Below, in pieces: positions 25,643 through 35,362 of a stretch of DNA of 52,725 nt. The notes beneath the pieces are model-generated. The model saw only the letters and a list, made by a program, of their open reading frames with translations, was not told the origin of the DNA and ran no database searches. The stretch is taken from assembly GCA_903828975.1 (NCBI GenBank), contig CAIKOD010000016.1, positions 1-52,725 on the forward strand, given 5' to 3'. How positions within the stretch are numbered: the first letter of the stretch is position 1; each line of letters begins with the position of its first letter. The stretch is from an uncultured Methanomicrobiales archaeon. Its GTDB lineage: Archaea; Halobacteriota; Methanomicrobia; Methanomicrobiales; Methanospirillaceae. The translations under genes were made by a program, and so were the position numbers.

Positions 25643-26691
25643 TCCTGCATCACGATTTTCCCTTTGTGTTTTGCATACTGGGCGTACTGGATATACACCG
25701 GGTTTTTCAGGAGGTGTTCCACCGACGGGGCGGAAGCCCGGTTAAAGTCCGGTGATTCGATCAGATCAGTCACGGAGATATCGAATGCATCGCTTCCTGC
25801 CCCGGAACCGAAAGAACAGACGAATATCCTGTCCCCCGCTTTTGCGATATCAAGGGTTGCTGCGAGTCCGATCATACTCGAACCGCTGTAAGTATTCCCG
25901 AGCCTTGGGACGACAAGTCCCGGCTTGATCTGGTCAATGGAGAACCCCAGTGTTTTTGCAACTTTCTGGGGGAATTTCGCATTCGGCTGGTGGAACACCG
26001 CATAATCATAATCTTTTGCGGATTTACCGAGCTCTTCAAGCATGAGACGGCTGGCGCCCTCGACATGTTTGAAATACCCCGGGTCACCAGTGAAACGTCC
26101 CCCGTGCCGTGGGTAGTCCTGCCCTTCCCGCCGCCAGAAATCCGGGGTGTCGGTGGTAAACGAGCACGTGTGATTGATCCGTGCGATCGGGTCCTGCCTG
26201 CCAATAAGAAATGCTGCACCGCCGGCTGCCGCCGTATACTCAAGTGCATCGCTGGGAGCCCCCTGGGCAACATCGGAGCCGATTGCAAAGCCGTATTCGA
26301 TCATGTTACTTTTTGCAAGGCCCATGCATGTCTGGATGCCGGCAGTCCCTGCCTTGCATGCGAACTCAAAGTCGGCTGCCATCATCCTCGGGGTTGCCCC
26401 GATCGCTTCACCGACCGTGCAGGCCGTTGGTTTCACTGCGTAGGGATGTGATTCGCTCCCGACATAGACTGCACCAATCTTCTCCGGGTCAATATTCCGC
26501 CGTAACAGTGCATTCCTTGCTGCTTCCACCGCGATAGTTGCCGTGTCCTCGTCGAGGTCAGGTACCGATTTCTCAAAAACTCCGAGGCCGCCGGTAATAT
26601 CACTGGCATTTGCGCCCCATACTTTTGCTATCTCTTCTACCTTAATGCGGTATCGCGGTATGTATACACCGTAGGTGATAATTCCTACCAT
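25639..26691 (-). CDS. HMG-CoA synthase
   Basis: The 350-residue product condenses acetoacetyl-CoA and acetyl-CoA to HMG-CoA. Catalytic features are Glu in [11 protein letters not shown], Cys in [11 protein letters not shown] (near residue 112) and His in [14 protein letters not shown] (near 235). The length and sequence fit the archaeal form. The ATG overlaps the end of the regulator gene by 7 nt and the stop overlaps the thiolase start. Confidence 0.95.
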   Translation of the reverse strand: MVGIITYGVYIPRYRIKVEEIAKVWGANASDITGGLGVFEKSVPDLDEDTATIAVEAARNALLRRNIDPEKIGAVYVGSESHPYAVKPTACTVGEAIGATPRMMAADFEFACKAGTAGIQTCMGLAKSNMIEYGFAIGSDVAQGAPSDALEYTAAAGGAAFLIGRQDPIARINHTCSFTTDTPDFWRREGQDYPRHGGRFTGDPGYFKHVEGASRLMLEELGKSAKDYDYAVFHQPNAKFPQKVAKTLGFSIDQIKPGLVVPRLGNTYSGSSMIGLAATLDIAKAGDRIFVCSFGSGAGSDAFDISVTDLIESPDFNRASAPSVEHLLKNPVYIQYAQYAKHKGKIVMQE

Positions 26692-27395
26692 TTTTCTTCC
26701 CTCAAAGCGCTTACGATTTTGTCAATGCTCATCTCTGTACAGAGAACCGTGATCCGGTCCTTTTCTGCCATCTTCGACACGAGCGGGTGGACTTTCGACG
26801 CCTCGATACCCTGCAGCACCACGCACCTTGGTTTGAACGGTGTGACCCTGATGGCGACCATGGGCGATTTCCCGGTGGACACGTTGGTAAATATCAGGGC
26901 ACGTTCGGTGCTCCAGCCATAGATGCGGTTGAACTCGTTGGACGAGAGGTTCAGGATTGCATTTAAGCTGTTAACGACCGTGTAGCCGAAGATCGTCTGG
27001 TCCATCGATCCGCAAATTGGTGTGCAGGCAATTGCGGTGGAAAGCAACCCGAGCGGGACGGGGTTGGCATAGTCGTGCATGTCATAAATGACATCCTCGT
27101 CAAAGTCGCTGTACAGCATCTTTGCAAATTTCTGAATGTTTTTGCCGCCGTTCGCCTCGTCAATCGAGAGGATTGTGTCGACAATTTTTCCGACAACGGC
27201 AGTCCCCGGGCTCTTTCTCCTCCCACTCTCGTAGTCACTGATGACCGAAGGTGAGACCTCAAGATGGTCGGAGAGGACCCCCTGGGGAATGTCAAAACAC
27301 ATTCTCCATTTTTTCAGGGCCTTCCCCGGAGAGTCCGATAGGGTAATCTCACCAGCCATTTTTTCGGCCAGCTGATTCCGCAGTCCGGATTTCAT
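26685..27395 (-). CDS. HTH transcriptional regulator of the mevalonate operon
   Basis: The 236-residue protein has an N-terminal XRE-type helix-turn-helix near residues 34-64 ([20 protein letters not shown], with the ESGRRKSPG wing) and a C-terminal domain of about 140 residues of unknown ligand. It heads the operon and overlaps the HMG-CoA synthase start, so it probably controls isoprenoid genes and senses a pathway product; that is inference. ATG 27395 is preferred to a TTG at 27416; an AT-rich TATA-like sequence lies at about 27420-27430. Confidence 0.85.
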   Translation of the reverse strand: MKSGLRNQLAEKMAGEITLSDSPGKALKKWRMCFDIPQGVLSDHLEVSPSVISDYESGRRKSPGTAVVGKIVDTILSIDEANGGKNIQKFAKMLYSDFDEDVIYDMHDYANPVPLGLLSTAIACTPICGSMDQTIFGYTVVNSLNAILNLSSNEFNRIYGWSTERALIFTNVSTGKSPMVAIRVTPFKPRCVVLQGIEASKVHPLVSKMAEKDRITVLCTEMSIDKIVSALREEKW

Positions 27396-27692
27396 GGTCA
27401 AGTACGTAAAACTCAAAAGATATTATAATTAACGAATGTGACTTCGACATTTCACGAATAATGGGTGTGAAATACACAGGGGCGCCACGGGGAGAGAAAT
27501 ACCGGGATTTCCCGGGTGATGTGATCCGCCATGGTAGCAGTGTGTTTTTAGTTAATCCCACTTAAAAATGCCTGGAATCAGGGAAAAAATGGTAATGCTC
27601 CTGGTATAAATGCTTCAGCAAATGTAATCCGGTACTATTTTTTTTCGCTCCATGCCAACTCATAAATAATAAGCATCTCAATTTTGATAAGC

Positions 27693-28355
27693 ATGATACC
27701 ACCTGAAGACCTCCAGTGTCTCAAGGTAATAGCACTGCGGGGTGGTTGTAAGGGACCGGTCTTTGTTTCATCACAGACTATTGGTGAGATGCTTGCGATA
27801 AGCCAGCAGACCGCATCCCGGCGATTGAAAGGACTGGAAGCTGGGGGCTTTCTGACGAGGACGATAGTACCTGACGGGCAGCATGTTACCCTGACCGGGT
27901 CCGGAGAAGCAGAGCTCCGTAAGGAATACCAGGAATACAACCGGATTTTTTCCGAGCACAATAAGGGGTATCTCCTGAACGGGACCGTGGTGAGCGGGAT
28001 CGGGGAAGGGAAATATTACATGAGCCTCGTCCCTTACAGGGAGCAGTTCAATGCCCACCTTGGGTTTGAACCATACCCGGGCACGCTCAATATCCGCCTC
28101 TCTTCTGCAAGCATCCCGGTTCGCAAGAAGATCGATGCGCTTGAATGGATCCGGATCAAGGGGTTTTCAACTGACGGCAGGACATTTGGCGATGCAAAAT
28201 GCCTTCCATGCCGTATAGGGGCAATAGCCTGTGGCATTGTAATGCCGGGAAGAACCCACTACCCTGAGGATATCATTGAAGTGATCGCACCTGTGGCCCT
28301 CCGCAGGAAACTGGGCGTTGAAGATACGGACACGGTAACAGTTGAGGTGGAGTAG
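27693..28355 (+). CDS. ribK: CTP-dependent riboflavin kinase with N-terminal HTH
   Basis: The 220-residue product combines a winged helix-turn-helix (residues about 5-75, ISQQTASRRLKGLEAGGFL) with an archaeal RibK domain (G-I-G-E-G-K-Y-Y-M, PYPGTLNIRL, C-R-I-G-A). RibK phosphorylates riboflavin to FMN using CTP. The HTH suggests self-regulation in response to flavin levels. The ATG at 27693 lies about 30 nt after a TATA-like CATAAATAATA, so the transcript is nearly leaderless. The stop overlaps the GTG of ribB. Confidence 0.93.
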   Translation: MIPPEDLQCLKVIALRGGCKGPVFVSSQTIGEMLAISQQTASRRLKGLEAGGFLTRTIVPDGQHVTLTGSGEAELRKEYQEYNRIFSEHNKGYLLNGTVVSGIGEGKYYMSLVPYREQFNAHLGFEPYPGTLNIRLSSASIPVRKKIDALEWIRIKGFSTDGRTFGDAKCLPCRIGAIACGIVMPGRTHYPEDIIEVIAPVALRRKLGVEDTDTVTVEVE

Positions 28356-29032
28356 TGATCGATGAGGCGCTGGCAGCATTACGTGATGGTAAGTTCATCC
28401 TGCTCTACGATTTTGATGACCGGGAAGGCGAAACGGATTTTGCGATACGTTCCGATGTGGTCACCCCGCGCCATATTTTCCAGATGAGAAAGGACGGCGG
28501 CGGACTGATCTGCACGGCAGTCCACCCGGAAGCTGCCCGGCGTCTCGGGCTGCCGTTTGCAAGCGACGCGCTCAGGGCAATTGCCGTGGCGGAACGGGAG
28601 GGGGATATCCCGTACGACCGGAAGAACCACTCTTCCTTCTCGCTCTGGGTGAACCACCGCAACACGTTCACGGGCATCACCGACCGTGACCGTGCACTGA
28701 CGGTTAACGCGATTGCAGAACAGGTAAAACAGGCCCTGAATGGCGGGAGCGTGAACTTTCACGAGGTCTTCCGCACCCCCGGGCACATGGCGCTTCTGAG
28801 AGCGGCAGACGGGCTCCTCGACAGGCGGAAAGGGCAGACCGAGCTCTCGATAGCCATGGCAGAGATGGCAGGTGTCACCCCGGCAATCACCATCTGCGAG
28901 ATGCTGGATGACGAGTCCGGCTATGCACTAACAAAAGCAGATGCAAGGCTTTACGCACAAAAACACGGGCTTGAATTTGTTGAAGGTCCTGAAGTAATGG
29001 AGCGGTGGGAAGTACAAAAAAGCCATCCATAA
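28355..29032 (+). CDS. ribB: 3,4-dihydroxy-2-butanone 4-phosphate synthase
   Basis: The 225-residue product makes the four-carbon unit of riboflavin from ribulose 5-phosphate. It shows the acidic substrate and metal loop DDREGETDF, then D-G-G-G-L-I-C, the F-T-G-I-T-D-R-D-R-A motif and the H-x-x-x-F-R-T-P-G-H-M region. The GTG start shares a base with the ribK stop codon, so the two are translationally coupled and form a small flavin operon. Confidence 0.93.
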   Translation: MIDEALAALRDGKFILLYDFDDREGETDFAIRSDVVTPRHIFQMRKDGGGLICTAVHPEAARRLGLPFASDALRAIAVAEREGDIPYDRKNHSSFSLWVNHRNTFTGITDRDRALTVNAIAEQVKQALNGGSVNFHEVFRTPGHMALLRAADGLLDRRKGQTELSIAMAEMAGVTPAITICEMLDDESGYALTKADARLYAQKHGLEFVEGPEVMERWEVQKSHP

Positions 29033-29276
29033 ACCTTTCACGTTTCCGCTATTCTTGGCTGACAAAATTCAGACTACGATTTTGTTAATCCGTTCATGTA
29101 AAGAAACCCAAAAAAGGGGTTTTCAGAACGTATATACTGGCCTCTTATAAGAACCCGCAGCCGTGGGGCCACTTGTATCGTCATTTTACCATTGATTACA
29201 CCCAATGAACTTGCGATCCGGTCTATTCATGGAGGATTCACAAAGATCAAATGCACCAAAGCCCTAATGATATCTA

Positions 29277-30866
29277 ATGCAAGACGTCTCCCAGGCGCTC
29301 CATGGCCTTGGATACCCGGCATTCCGCCCGTTCCAGGAGGAGATTGTACGGGACGTTCTCGCCCGCCGGGATGTATTAGGTCTTTTTGCCACAGGCGCCG
29401 GAAAATCTCTCTGTTACCAGCTCCCTGCAGTGTTACTTGAAGGTGTGACCGTTGTTGTTTCGCCACTGATATCCCTGATGAAGGAGCAGGTTGACACATT
29501 ACAAAAGAAGGGTATCGCGGCCGCATCGCTCAACAGCACCCAGACGTACAGGGAGACAAAAGAGATAAACGAGGCGATTATTGCGGGGGATATCAGGATC
29601 CTGTTTGTTTCCCCGGAAAAGATTTCGACAAAATCTTTTTTTTCCCTGATGCAGAAGGCCCGGATCAGCCTTTTTGCGATCGATGAGGCCCATTGTATCT
29701 CAACATGGGGCCACCAGTTCAGGCCTGAATACCGGAATCTCTCTGTCCTGAAGGAAAAGTATCCCGGTACACCGATTATAGCCCTCACGGCTACCGCCGT
29801 GCCCGAGGTGAGGAGGGATATTATCAACCAGTTGCATCTCGTAAACCCGAAGGTCTACGTCGGCAGTTTTAACCGGCCGAACCTGTTTTACGATGTAAGG
29901 GTGACCCCCAATATCTACCGGCATATCACCTCCGATATCTCGTCACGCAGGAATGGTACGGGTATTATCTATTGTCATACCAGGAAGGAGACAGAAACGC
30001 TTGCAAAAAAGCTTCGCAATGACGGGTTTTCGGCCGCTGCATACCATGCGGGCCTTTCCGATGCGACCCGCACACGTGTCCAGAATGCCTTCAACAAGGG
30101 TACAACGAAGGTGATCTGCGCGACGGTCGCGTTCGGGATGGGCATAGACCGGCCTGACCTTCGGTTCGTTATCCATTACGGGATGCCGAAATGCATAGAA
30201 TCCTATTACCAGGAAAGCGGACGTGCCGGGAGGGACGGGGGGCCTGCGGACTGTATCCTCTATTACCGGAAGTCTGACCGTCCCCGGTTATCTGCCCTCA
30301 TTACAAAGGACTCATCCTCGTACGATCTACGGAAAAAGACACTGGAGAAACTCGAACAGATGGCCCGGTATTGCGAGACAACCGGTTGCCGGAGGGCTGC
30401 CCTGCTCCGGTACTTCGAAGAGGACTACGATGGTAAGGTAGAACGTTGTTGCGATACCTGTAATCCGTCGGAACATCCGGTCCTCTCATCAGGAGAAGAC
30501 ACTCCGGCGCCCAGGCAGGCAAGGAAACGCGCTCTCCGCAAGGCAGTTGATGTAACGCTGGTTGCCCAGCTCATTGTGCAGTGTGTTATCGACCTCGAAA
30601 ATCCTTACCCTGCATCGTATGTTGCCGGGGTCCTGACCGGGGCTGGCAACAAAAAAATTACGGCCTGTGCCCATGACAAGATAAAGAGTTACCGGACGGT
30701 CAGGGGCTGGACCGGGAAAGACCTCGCAGCCTTTATCCGTCACCTCGCGGACCAGGGGATCCTTCGGGAACTTAACGGTATCCCAAAGAAGGTTACGCTG
30801 AACGAACGGAGCGGAGAGGTATTCCGGTCAGGGGCAAAGATCCTGTATAGGATTCCTGTACCTTAA
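29277..30866 (+). CDS. recQ: RecQ-family DNA helicase
   Basis: The 529-residue helicase shows Walker A (F-A-T-G-A-G-K-S-L-C-Y-Q), the DEAH box (A-I-D-E-A-H-C-I-S-T-W-G-H-Q-F-R-P-E), motif III ALTATA, motif VI Q-E-S-G-R-A-G-R-D-G and a four-Cys zinc-binding region (near residues 365-396, ending RCCDTC). A winged-helix-like C-terminal region follows, but no HRDC domain is evident. It is a 3'-5' helicase for repair and recombination. RecQ is patchy in archaea and looks bacterial in type, so transfer is possible. A TATA-like GTATATAC lies near 29128. Confidence 0.92.
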   Translation: MQDVSQALHGLGYPAFRPFQEEIVRDVLARRDVLGLFATGAGKSLCYQLPAVLLEGVTVVVSPLISLMKEQVDTLQKKGIAAASLNSTQTYRETKEINEAIIAGDIRILFVSPEKISTKSFFSLMQKARISLFAIDEAHCISTWGHQFRPEYRNLSVLKEKYPGTPIIALTATAVPEVRRDIINQLHLVNPKVYVGSFNRPNLFYDVRVTPNIYRHITSDISSRRNGTGIIYCHTRKETETLAKKLRNDGFSAAAYHAGLSDATRTRVQNAFNKGTTKVICATVAFGMGIDRPDLRFVIHYGMPKCIESYYQESGRAGRDGGPADCILYYRKSDRPRLSALITKDSSSYDLRKKTLEKLEQMARYCETTGCRRAALLRYFEEDYDGKVERCCDTCNPSEHPVLSSGEDTPAPRQARKRALRKAVDVTLVAQLIVQCVIDLENPYPASYVAGVLTGAGNKKITACAHDKIKSYRTVRGWTGKDLAAFIRHLADQGILRELNGIPKKVTLNERSGEVFRSGAKILYRIPVP

Positions 30867-31127
30867 CATAGGTAACATGAAAAAAGGTTTTGGGGAAACC
30901 CACTCAAATCTATCTTGCGGATAAGGTTATTCCAATATTCGTCACGCTCCCCGGGCTCCGCCCCGCCGCTGAGGCACGCCGGTTGGAATAGAGACCCAGG
31001 TCCTGGAACATAATGGGCCACATCCTTTTTTTTGAAATGAGAGAAATTTTATATCCAGATTGTGCAAAAATGCATGCCCCGGGCTTTACAAAAAACGTGA
31101 ATAACAAGGTTAATTCTATTCCCTTGT
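30867..31127. other. Gap with no supported gene
   Basis: The recQ gene and the Cache-domain gene are convergent across this gap. A 65-codon frame at 30910-31107 on the minus strand has no start signal or motif. An A/T-rich end (ATGAAAAAAGG) follows recQ but no clear hairpin terminator. Confidence 0.4.
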
Positions 31128-31939
31128 TTATGAATTTGCGGGCTCAATAATCCGTATAAGAGCAAGACGCCACTCAGTACCCCTGATACCAACGGTAGTC
31201 CACATCGCTTCCTTTGTAACGTTCATCCTGTCTGCATCAATAACGTTATAGGTACCATTGCCAACCCGTTCCCTGGACATGTCCCCTGCAAGTGTGATGA
31301 GTTCAGGGAACGGTGCAAAAAGCGGGTCTGAGAATGTATTCTTCCCAATCTGCCCGCTATCAGGGTCGTACACAATGAGTCCGTCTTTCTGCATCACCAT
31401 GAGATGCCATGGGGTCCCATCTGGCTTTTTTGGGGGGTTTTTGTAAAAAACGGTTCTGGTCTGAAAAGCAGGGTGGTCGCCCCGATAAATCTCCCATCGG
31501 GTGAAAACACTGGTGACGCGATATCAACGGCGGGTATCCCCTCCACTGACAGAATAACATCACTCATCACCGGCACTTTATCAGAGTAAAGCCGCTGCAG
31601 GTGTTTCTGATCACCCAGGTGTACCCCGATAACGGACTCGTAAATTTCCGGCTCGGCCATGGAAATGAATCCAGATTTATTGACCGTTATGGTGTCAACG
31701 GTCCAGGGAAACCGGCCCATCCTCGCAAGGGCAGCCTTTGTTCCAGTCCCGTTGAGCCCAACGGACCCTATCATCGTTGCACCTTCTGTAACCGCTGTGT
31801 CCATCGCGGCAAGGTCCTGGCCAACGGAACCCTCTGCCTCTAACAGCGCCCCCTGCATTTCATAATGTTCAGTGGCCGGACCTGGTGCCGGTTCACCGGT
31901 GGCCATGGTAGCAAGTGCGATCAGACCAATAAACAACAC
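31128..31939 (-). pseudogene. Cache-domain sensor-like protein, frameshifted
   Basis: Two frames together encode a single Cache/PDC-like extracellular sensor domain: the first (about 180 residues, I-A-S-P-V-F-S-P-D-G-R-F-I-G-A) and the second (VYDPDSGQIGKNTFSDPLF) are joined at about 31430, where a C6-A6 run changes the reading frame by one base. The upstream in-frame sequence encodes a transmembrane helix (VIALGAIVIVLLFIGLIALA) but has no ATG, GTG or TTG before a stop at 32112-32114; the first GTG (31939) lies inside the helix. Two defects suggest a pseudogene or a sequencing error plus an unusual start (ATT after AGGAGAGG). No output domain is attached. Confidence 0.7.
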
Positions 31940-32160
31940 GATTACGATTGCCCCTAATGCGATTACCGTGAGCCTGCACTGCCGTGATCCCGTAATGATC
32001 CCTCTCCTGAACTATTCAATGGCTTGTTTTAAGAACAGATTGATTTTTCCGGGGTTACAACCCCACCGGCCAATGGGTTGACTATACCAGGGTTGCAACT
32101 ACGGTCCGGGCGGTTTGATAGAGGACAATTTAATAAAAATCCCGGAGAGAGTACTACCTG

Positions 32161-33204
32161 ATGCCCGGTGTGTTAGAAGAAAGAAATCGCTACACCCTTT
32201 ACCTCGTCGCAGCAATTGCGGTTGTCGCGATAATTATATTCTGGCAGCTTATGGTGGCACTTATATTCGCAGGCTCAATTGCCGTTATTGCACTGCCACT
32301 CCACAAACGGTTCACCGGGAAGATTGGTGCAGAGGCTTCGGCAGCCCTTATCACCGTAATAATGTTTTTAATTTTTGTTGCAGTCATCGCGTTTGCCGTG
32401 GGATTATTACTCCAGAACCAGGAGTTCCTTAACAGTCTCGTATCGACAATTATCAACTGGGCAGGACCCGGGCAGAACAATCCCATCACAACGATGCTCC
32501 ATATCAACCAGACCGCGCTGGACGGATTAATTGGCAACAGCAACCAGAAGATCAACCAGTGGGGAGATTCGCTCATCGGGCAGATACCGGCACTCGGGTT
32601 TCAGCTCCTGGTTTTTTTCCTGAGCTTTTCCGTGTTCCTTTACAAGGGGGAGGACCTGTACCATTCTTCCTTCGCGATGCTCCCGGATAACGTTAAAGAA
32701 CCAGTGAGCCACCTGACGCACACGGCAGTTGACACCCTCTATGCCATCTATGTCGTCCAGCTGATCGTCGTGATAGTTACCTTCTTTCTCGCATTACCGT
32801 TTTTCTATCTCCTCGGATTTGAGCATGTACTCTTTTTTAGCACACTTGCAGGCCTCTTGAAAATCGTCCCCATTCTCGGACCTTCAATCCTTATGGCATT
32901 TCTCGCCGTGTATGCGGTATCAATATCAGATACGACGGCCCTGCTGCTCATTATTTTTATTGGTTACCCGGTTGTCTGCGCCTTTCCCGATCTTTTCATC
33001 CGCCCGGTACTGATGGGGCGGCGTACCTGCATTCATCCTGTTATCATGTGGATTGGATTTGTCGGGGGTCTTTATACCCTCGGACTCGTTGGGTTCGTCC
33101 TGGGCCCGCTAATTCTTGTCCTGCTGATCACGGGGTACCATATCCTGAAGGGTGACCATGAAACCTGCCGGGCTGGCAGTAACATCGGGAAAGAGGTGCA
33201 ATAG
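32161..33204 (+). CDS. AI-2E family transporter (PF01594-like)
   Basis: The 347-residue polytopic membrane protein has about eight hydrophobic segments, a soluble stretch near residues 95-150, and the family end pattern P-I-L-G-P-S-I-L-M, then G-F-V-L-G-P-L-I-L-V. The family includes exporters of small molecules and Na+/H+ antiporters; the name does not mean it moves AI-2. The substrate is unknown. It lies just upstream of tRNA-Leu on the same strand. Confidence 0.85.
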   Translation: MPGVLEERNRYTLYLVAAIAVVAIIIFWQLMVALIFAGSIAVIALPLHKRFTGKIGAEASAALITVIMFLIFVAVIAFAVGLLLQNQEFLNSLVSTIINWAGPGQNNPITTMLHINQTALDGLIGNSNQKINQWGDSLIGQIPALGFQLLVFFLSFSVFLYKGEDLYHSSFAMLPDNVKEPVSHLTHTAVDTLYAIYVVQLIVVIVTFFLALPFFYLLGFEHVLFFSTLAGLLKIVPILGPSILMAFLAVYAVSISDTTALLLIIFIGYPVVCAFPDLFIRPVLMGRRTCIHPVIMWIGFVGGLYTLGLVGFVLGPLILVLLITGYHILKGDHETCRAGSNIGKEVQ

Positions 33205-33384
33205 CCCCGGGTATTCCCCGAAAATTCGTGTCAGCATTTCTGGTTTCCAGGCAACCTCACGCACTGAAACCTTCGAGAGGACAATGCTGACGAACTGAAA
33301 ATAGTACCCGTGGTGATGCCAGACCGGACCTGGACGGGGGAAGTGAGAATACAATAAATAAAGCCCGATCAGATATCTAGTGGA

Positions 33385-33469
33385 GCGAGGGTTGCCGAGC
33401 CTGGTCAAAGGCGATGGGTTTAGGGTCCATTCTCGAAGGGGTTCAGGTGTTCGAATCACCTCCCTCGCA
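33385..33469 (+). tRNA. tRNA-Leu (TAG)
   Basis: An 85-nt class II tRNA folds with acceptor GCGAGGG/CCCTCGC, discriminator A, D-arm GCCG...GGC, anticodon stem ATGGG/TCCAT with loop TTTAGGG (anticodon TAG), a long variable arm and T-arm AGGTG-TTCGAAT-CACCT. CCA is not encoded. Confidence 0.95.
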
Positions 33470-33545
33470 TCCGTTACGCATTTTGTCATTTCTGGAAAAG
33501 ACTAAATTCTCACCTCATACAAAGAATGCATAAGAGTGAAAACCT

Positions 33546-34871
33546 ATGGCTAGGCTCAAATGGTTCCTGTGTGTGTTAATACTCCTGATCCTCATTATCC
33601 AGTCGGTGTCAGGAGCAATCAGTGTCAAAAATATGGTAGTTTCTCCATCAGGGGACCTCGTTTCCGGACAAAGTCCGCCTAAACAGGTTTCGGTCTACTT
33701 TGCGGTCAATTTCGTACCAGAAGGGGGAATGACGTTTTCGAGCAGCAACACCCTTGATATGTTTACCGACCTTGAAAACGCCCGCTGGTCATACTCGACA
33801 ATGCTGGACGGTAACGCAAATCCCCCGCTGACGAGTAACGGTAATAGTGTTGATATCAACGGCTGGGTGCTCTCGTACCCGTCAAGACGGGACCTCGCGA
33901 TACTGGTGAACCTGACAGGGGAGGTCCCCGCGGTATCAGCAACCGGGAAAAAGACCATGGTTAAGGTAGGGGTCTATAACGGAGGAAACGAGGTATATCC
34001 CGGTACTGCAGTACTACGCGAGGCAAATGTCATCCTGCCCGGCAGTCCGGCAGTACCATCAACAGCACCCACAATTCCGCAGTCCCCGGGCCAGACACCG
34101 AAGGGAACGGTCACCACACCCGTCAGCAGCATCCTGGTGCCTGCAACATCCGCCCCACCATCATCTGCCCTGGTAATACCTGTCGGCATCATTACCGTTA
34201 TCTTCCTTTTAATCTCGTTCATACCACTCGGACTACTGGTATTCCATGATTATTTCGGTCTTGGAAAACTTTCAATCCCGCAACCGTTCCCTGTGCGTGC
34301 GGCAATTGCCATCGTCCAGGTACTGTGCGGGATCGGCCTCCTTTTCGTCCTCTTTATGCTCCAGGCTATCTACACTGACCTTGTCGTGGCTGATAGCGGC
34401 CTCGCGCCGGTTTTTGTGTTACTGGTGCTCCTGTTAGTGTCATATGCCACGCTGTCGGCATTCGCCCTTGCAATTGGCTCGTTGCTCTCAAAGGCATTCC
34501 GCTGGACACTAAAAGCCCATAGTGTCGCCGGGATCGCAGTCCTAATCCTTGCACCTGTTACCATCATCACGCTCGGAACGACCCCCGATATCCTGCAGTC
34601 ACGGACAGTTGTGGTGGCGGTTGCCATTATTGCAGCACTGATTACAGCACTACTCGCATTATGGCAGGACCATATACTCCGGGACGATCTCGGGAGCGAC
34701 TGGGTCTCCTCATTGTCAGACTTATTCCAGCGTCTGAAAGGGAACTTCAGGCCGAAAAAGACCAGCCAGAATGAGACGGGGACGGCGATGGCCATCCTCA
34801 ATACCCGGCTGGCAAAGGGTGAGATCAGCCTTGAGGAATACAACCAGTTAAAAGAGGCCATTAAGAAATAA
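33546..34871 (+). CDS. Secreted/membrane protein with C-terminal SHOCT domain
   Basis: The 441-residue product has a signal sequence (residues 1-22), a polar extracytoplasmic domain to about 155, a Pro/Thr/Ser-rich linker (about 160-205), five predicted transmembrane helices (about 210-370) and a C-terminal SHOCT motif (I-L-N-T-R-L-A-K-G-E-I-S-L-E-E-Y) facing the cytoplasm. SHOCT domains mediate oligomerisation in many membrane proteins. The molecular function is unknown. There is no operon partner. Confidence 0.78.
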   Translation: MARLKWFLCVLILLILIIQSVSGAISVKNMVVSPSGDLVSGQSPPKQVSVYFAVNFVPEGGMTFSSSNTLDMFTDLENARWSYSTMLDGNANPPLTSNGNSVDINGWVLSYPSRRDLAILVNLTGEVPAVSATGKKTMVKVGVYNGGNEVYPGTAVLREANVILPGSPAVPSTAPTIPQSPGQTPKGTVTTPVSSILVPATSAPPSSALVIPVGIITVIFLLISFIPLGLLVFHDYFGLGKLSIPQPFPVRAAIAIVQVLCGIGLLFVLFMLQAIYTDLVVADSGLAPVFVLLVLLLVSYATLSAFALAIGSLLSKAFRWTLKAHSVAGIAVLILAPVTIITLGTTPDILQSRTVVVAVAIIAALITALLALWQDHILRDDLGSDWVSSLSDLFQRLKGNFRPKKTSQNETGTAMAILNTRLAKGEISLEEYNQLKEAIKK

Positions 34872-35194
34872 TCTCAATACGTTCATCACTGACAGGTACC
34901 AGGGAGATTATGCCTCGCCGGTACGGCCTGATCGGTCCCCTGTGGTGTATCGTGGCGTTTGATGGTGTAGAGGAAATCCAATGCCTCAGCCCCAGGTTCA
35001 TATGGAACTTCCATGAACAGGTCGGTCCTTCCGGTAACACCGGAAAATAATGCAGGGAAAATAAGGGAATTTTTATAATAACCCCGAATACTCATTTTTT
35101 ATCCGGCGGTGAACCATCTGTACCGATACAGAGCTTCTTATCCTAGTGGAGCTTGTATAGTATGCAGTTTTAATAGAGCTGTTTGAGAAATATC
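34872..35194. other. Gap with no supported gene
   Basis: A 69-codon minus-strand frame at 34886-35095 has no recognisable motif and I do not support it. The right end holds AT-rich sequence (TTATAATA near 35075) that may be a promoter for the zinc-ribbon gene at 35195. Confidence 0.4.
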
Positions 35195-35362
35195 ATGTAT
35201 AAATCAAATTTTGGTGGATCGAGTAATTACGGCCCCCGTGAAATGACAAAAGTTGTCTGTTCAGATTGTGGAAAAGATTGTGAAGTACCATTCAAGCCAA
35301 CCGAAGGCAGACCTGTATATTGCCAGGAATGCCTCCCGAAACACAGGCAGCCCAGGTACTAA
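35195..35362 (+). CDS. Small CxxC-x(n)-CxxC zinc-ribbon protein
   Basis: The 55-residue product starts MYKSNFGGSSNYGPREMTKV and has two Cys pairs, CSDCGKDC and CQECLPKH, about 18 residues apart, a compact zinc ribbon seen in many methanogens. The even spacing of the Cys, a clean ATG and the stop at 35362 support it in spite of its size. The function is unknown; nucleic-acid binding is a common guess. A run of eight T about 15 nt downstream probably ends the transcript. Confidence 0.75.
   Translation: MYKSNFGGSSNYGPREMTKVVCSDCGKDCEVPFKPTEGRPVYCQECLPKHRQPRY

Noticed and set aside
30910-31107. 65-codon minus-strand frame between recQ and the Cache-type gene
   Set aside because: No start signal, no motif and low-complexity composition.
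31422-31437. Programmed -1 frameshift in the Cache-type gene
   Set aside because: AAAAAAG is present but is not in the phase needed for a slippery heptamer, and no downstream structure was found; an indel in the run is simpler.
33109-33489. 126-codon minus-strand frame overlapping tRNA-Leu
   Set aside because: It covers the tRNA and the end of the transporter gene; a shadow.
34886-35095. 69-codon minus-strand frame after the SHOCT gene
   Set aside because: No similarity or motif that I can recognise and no promoter evidence.
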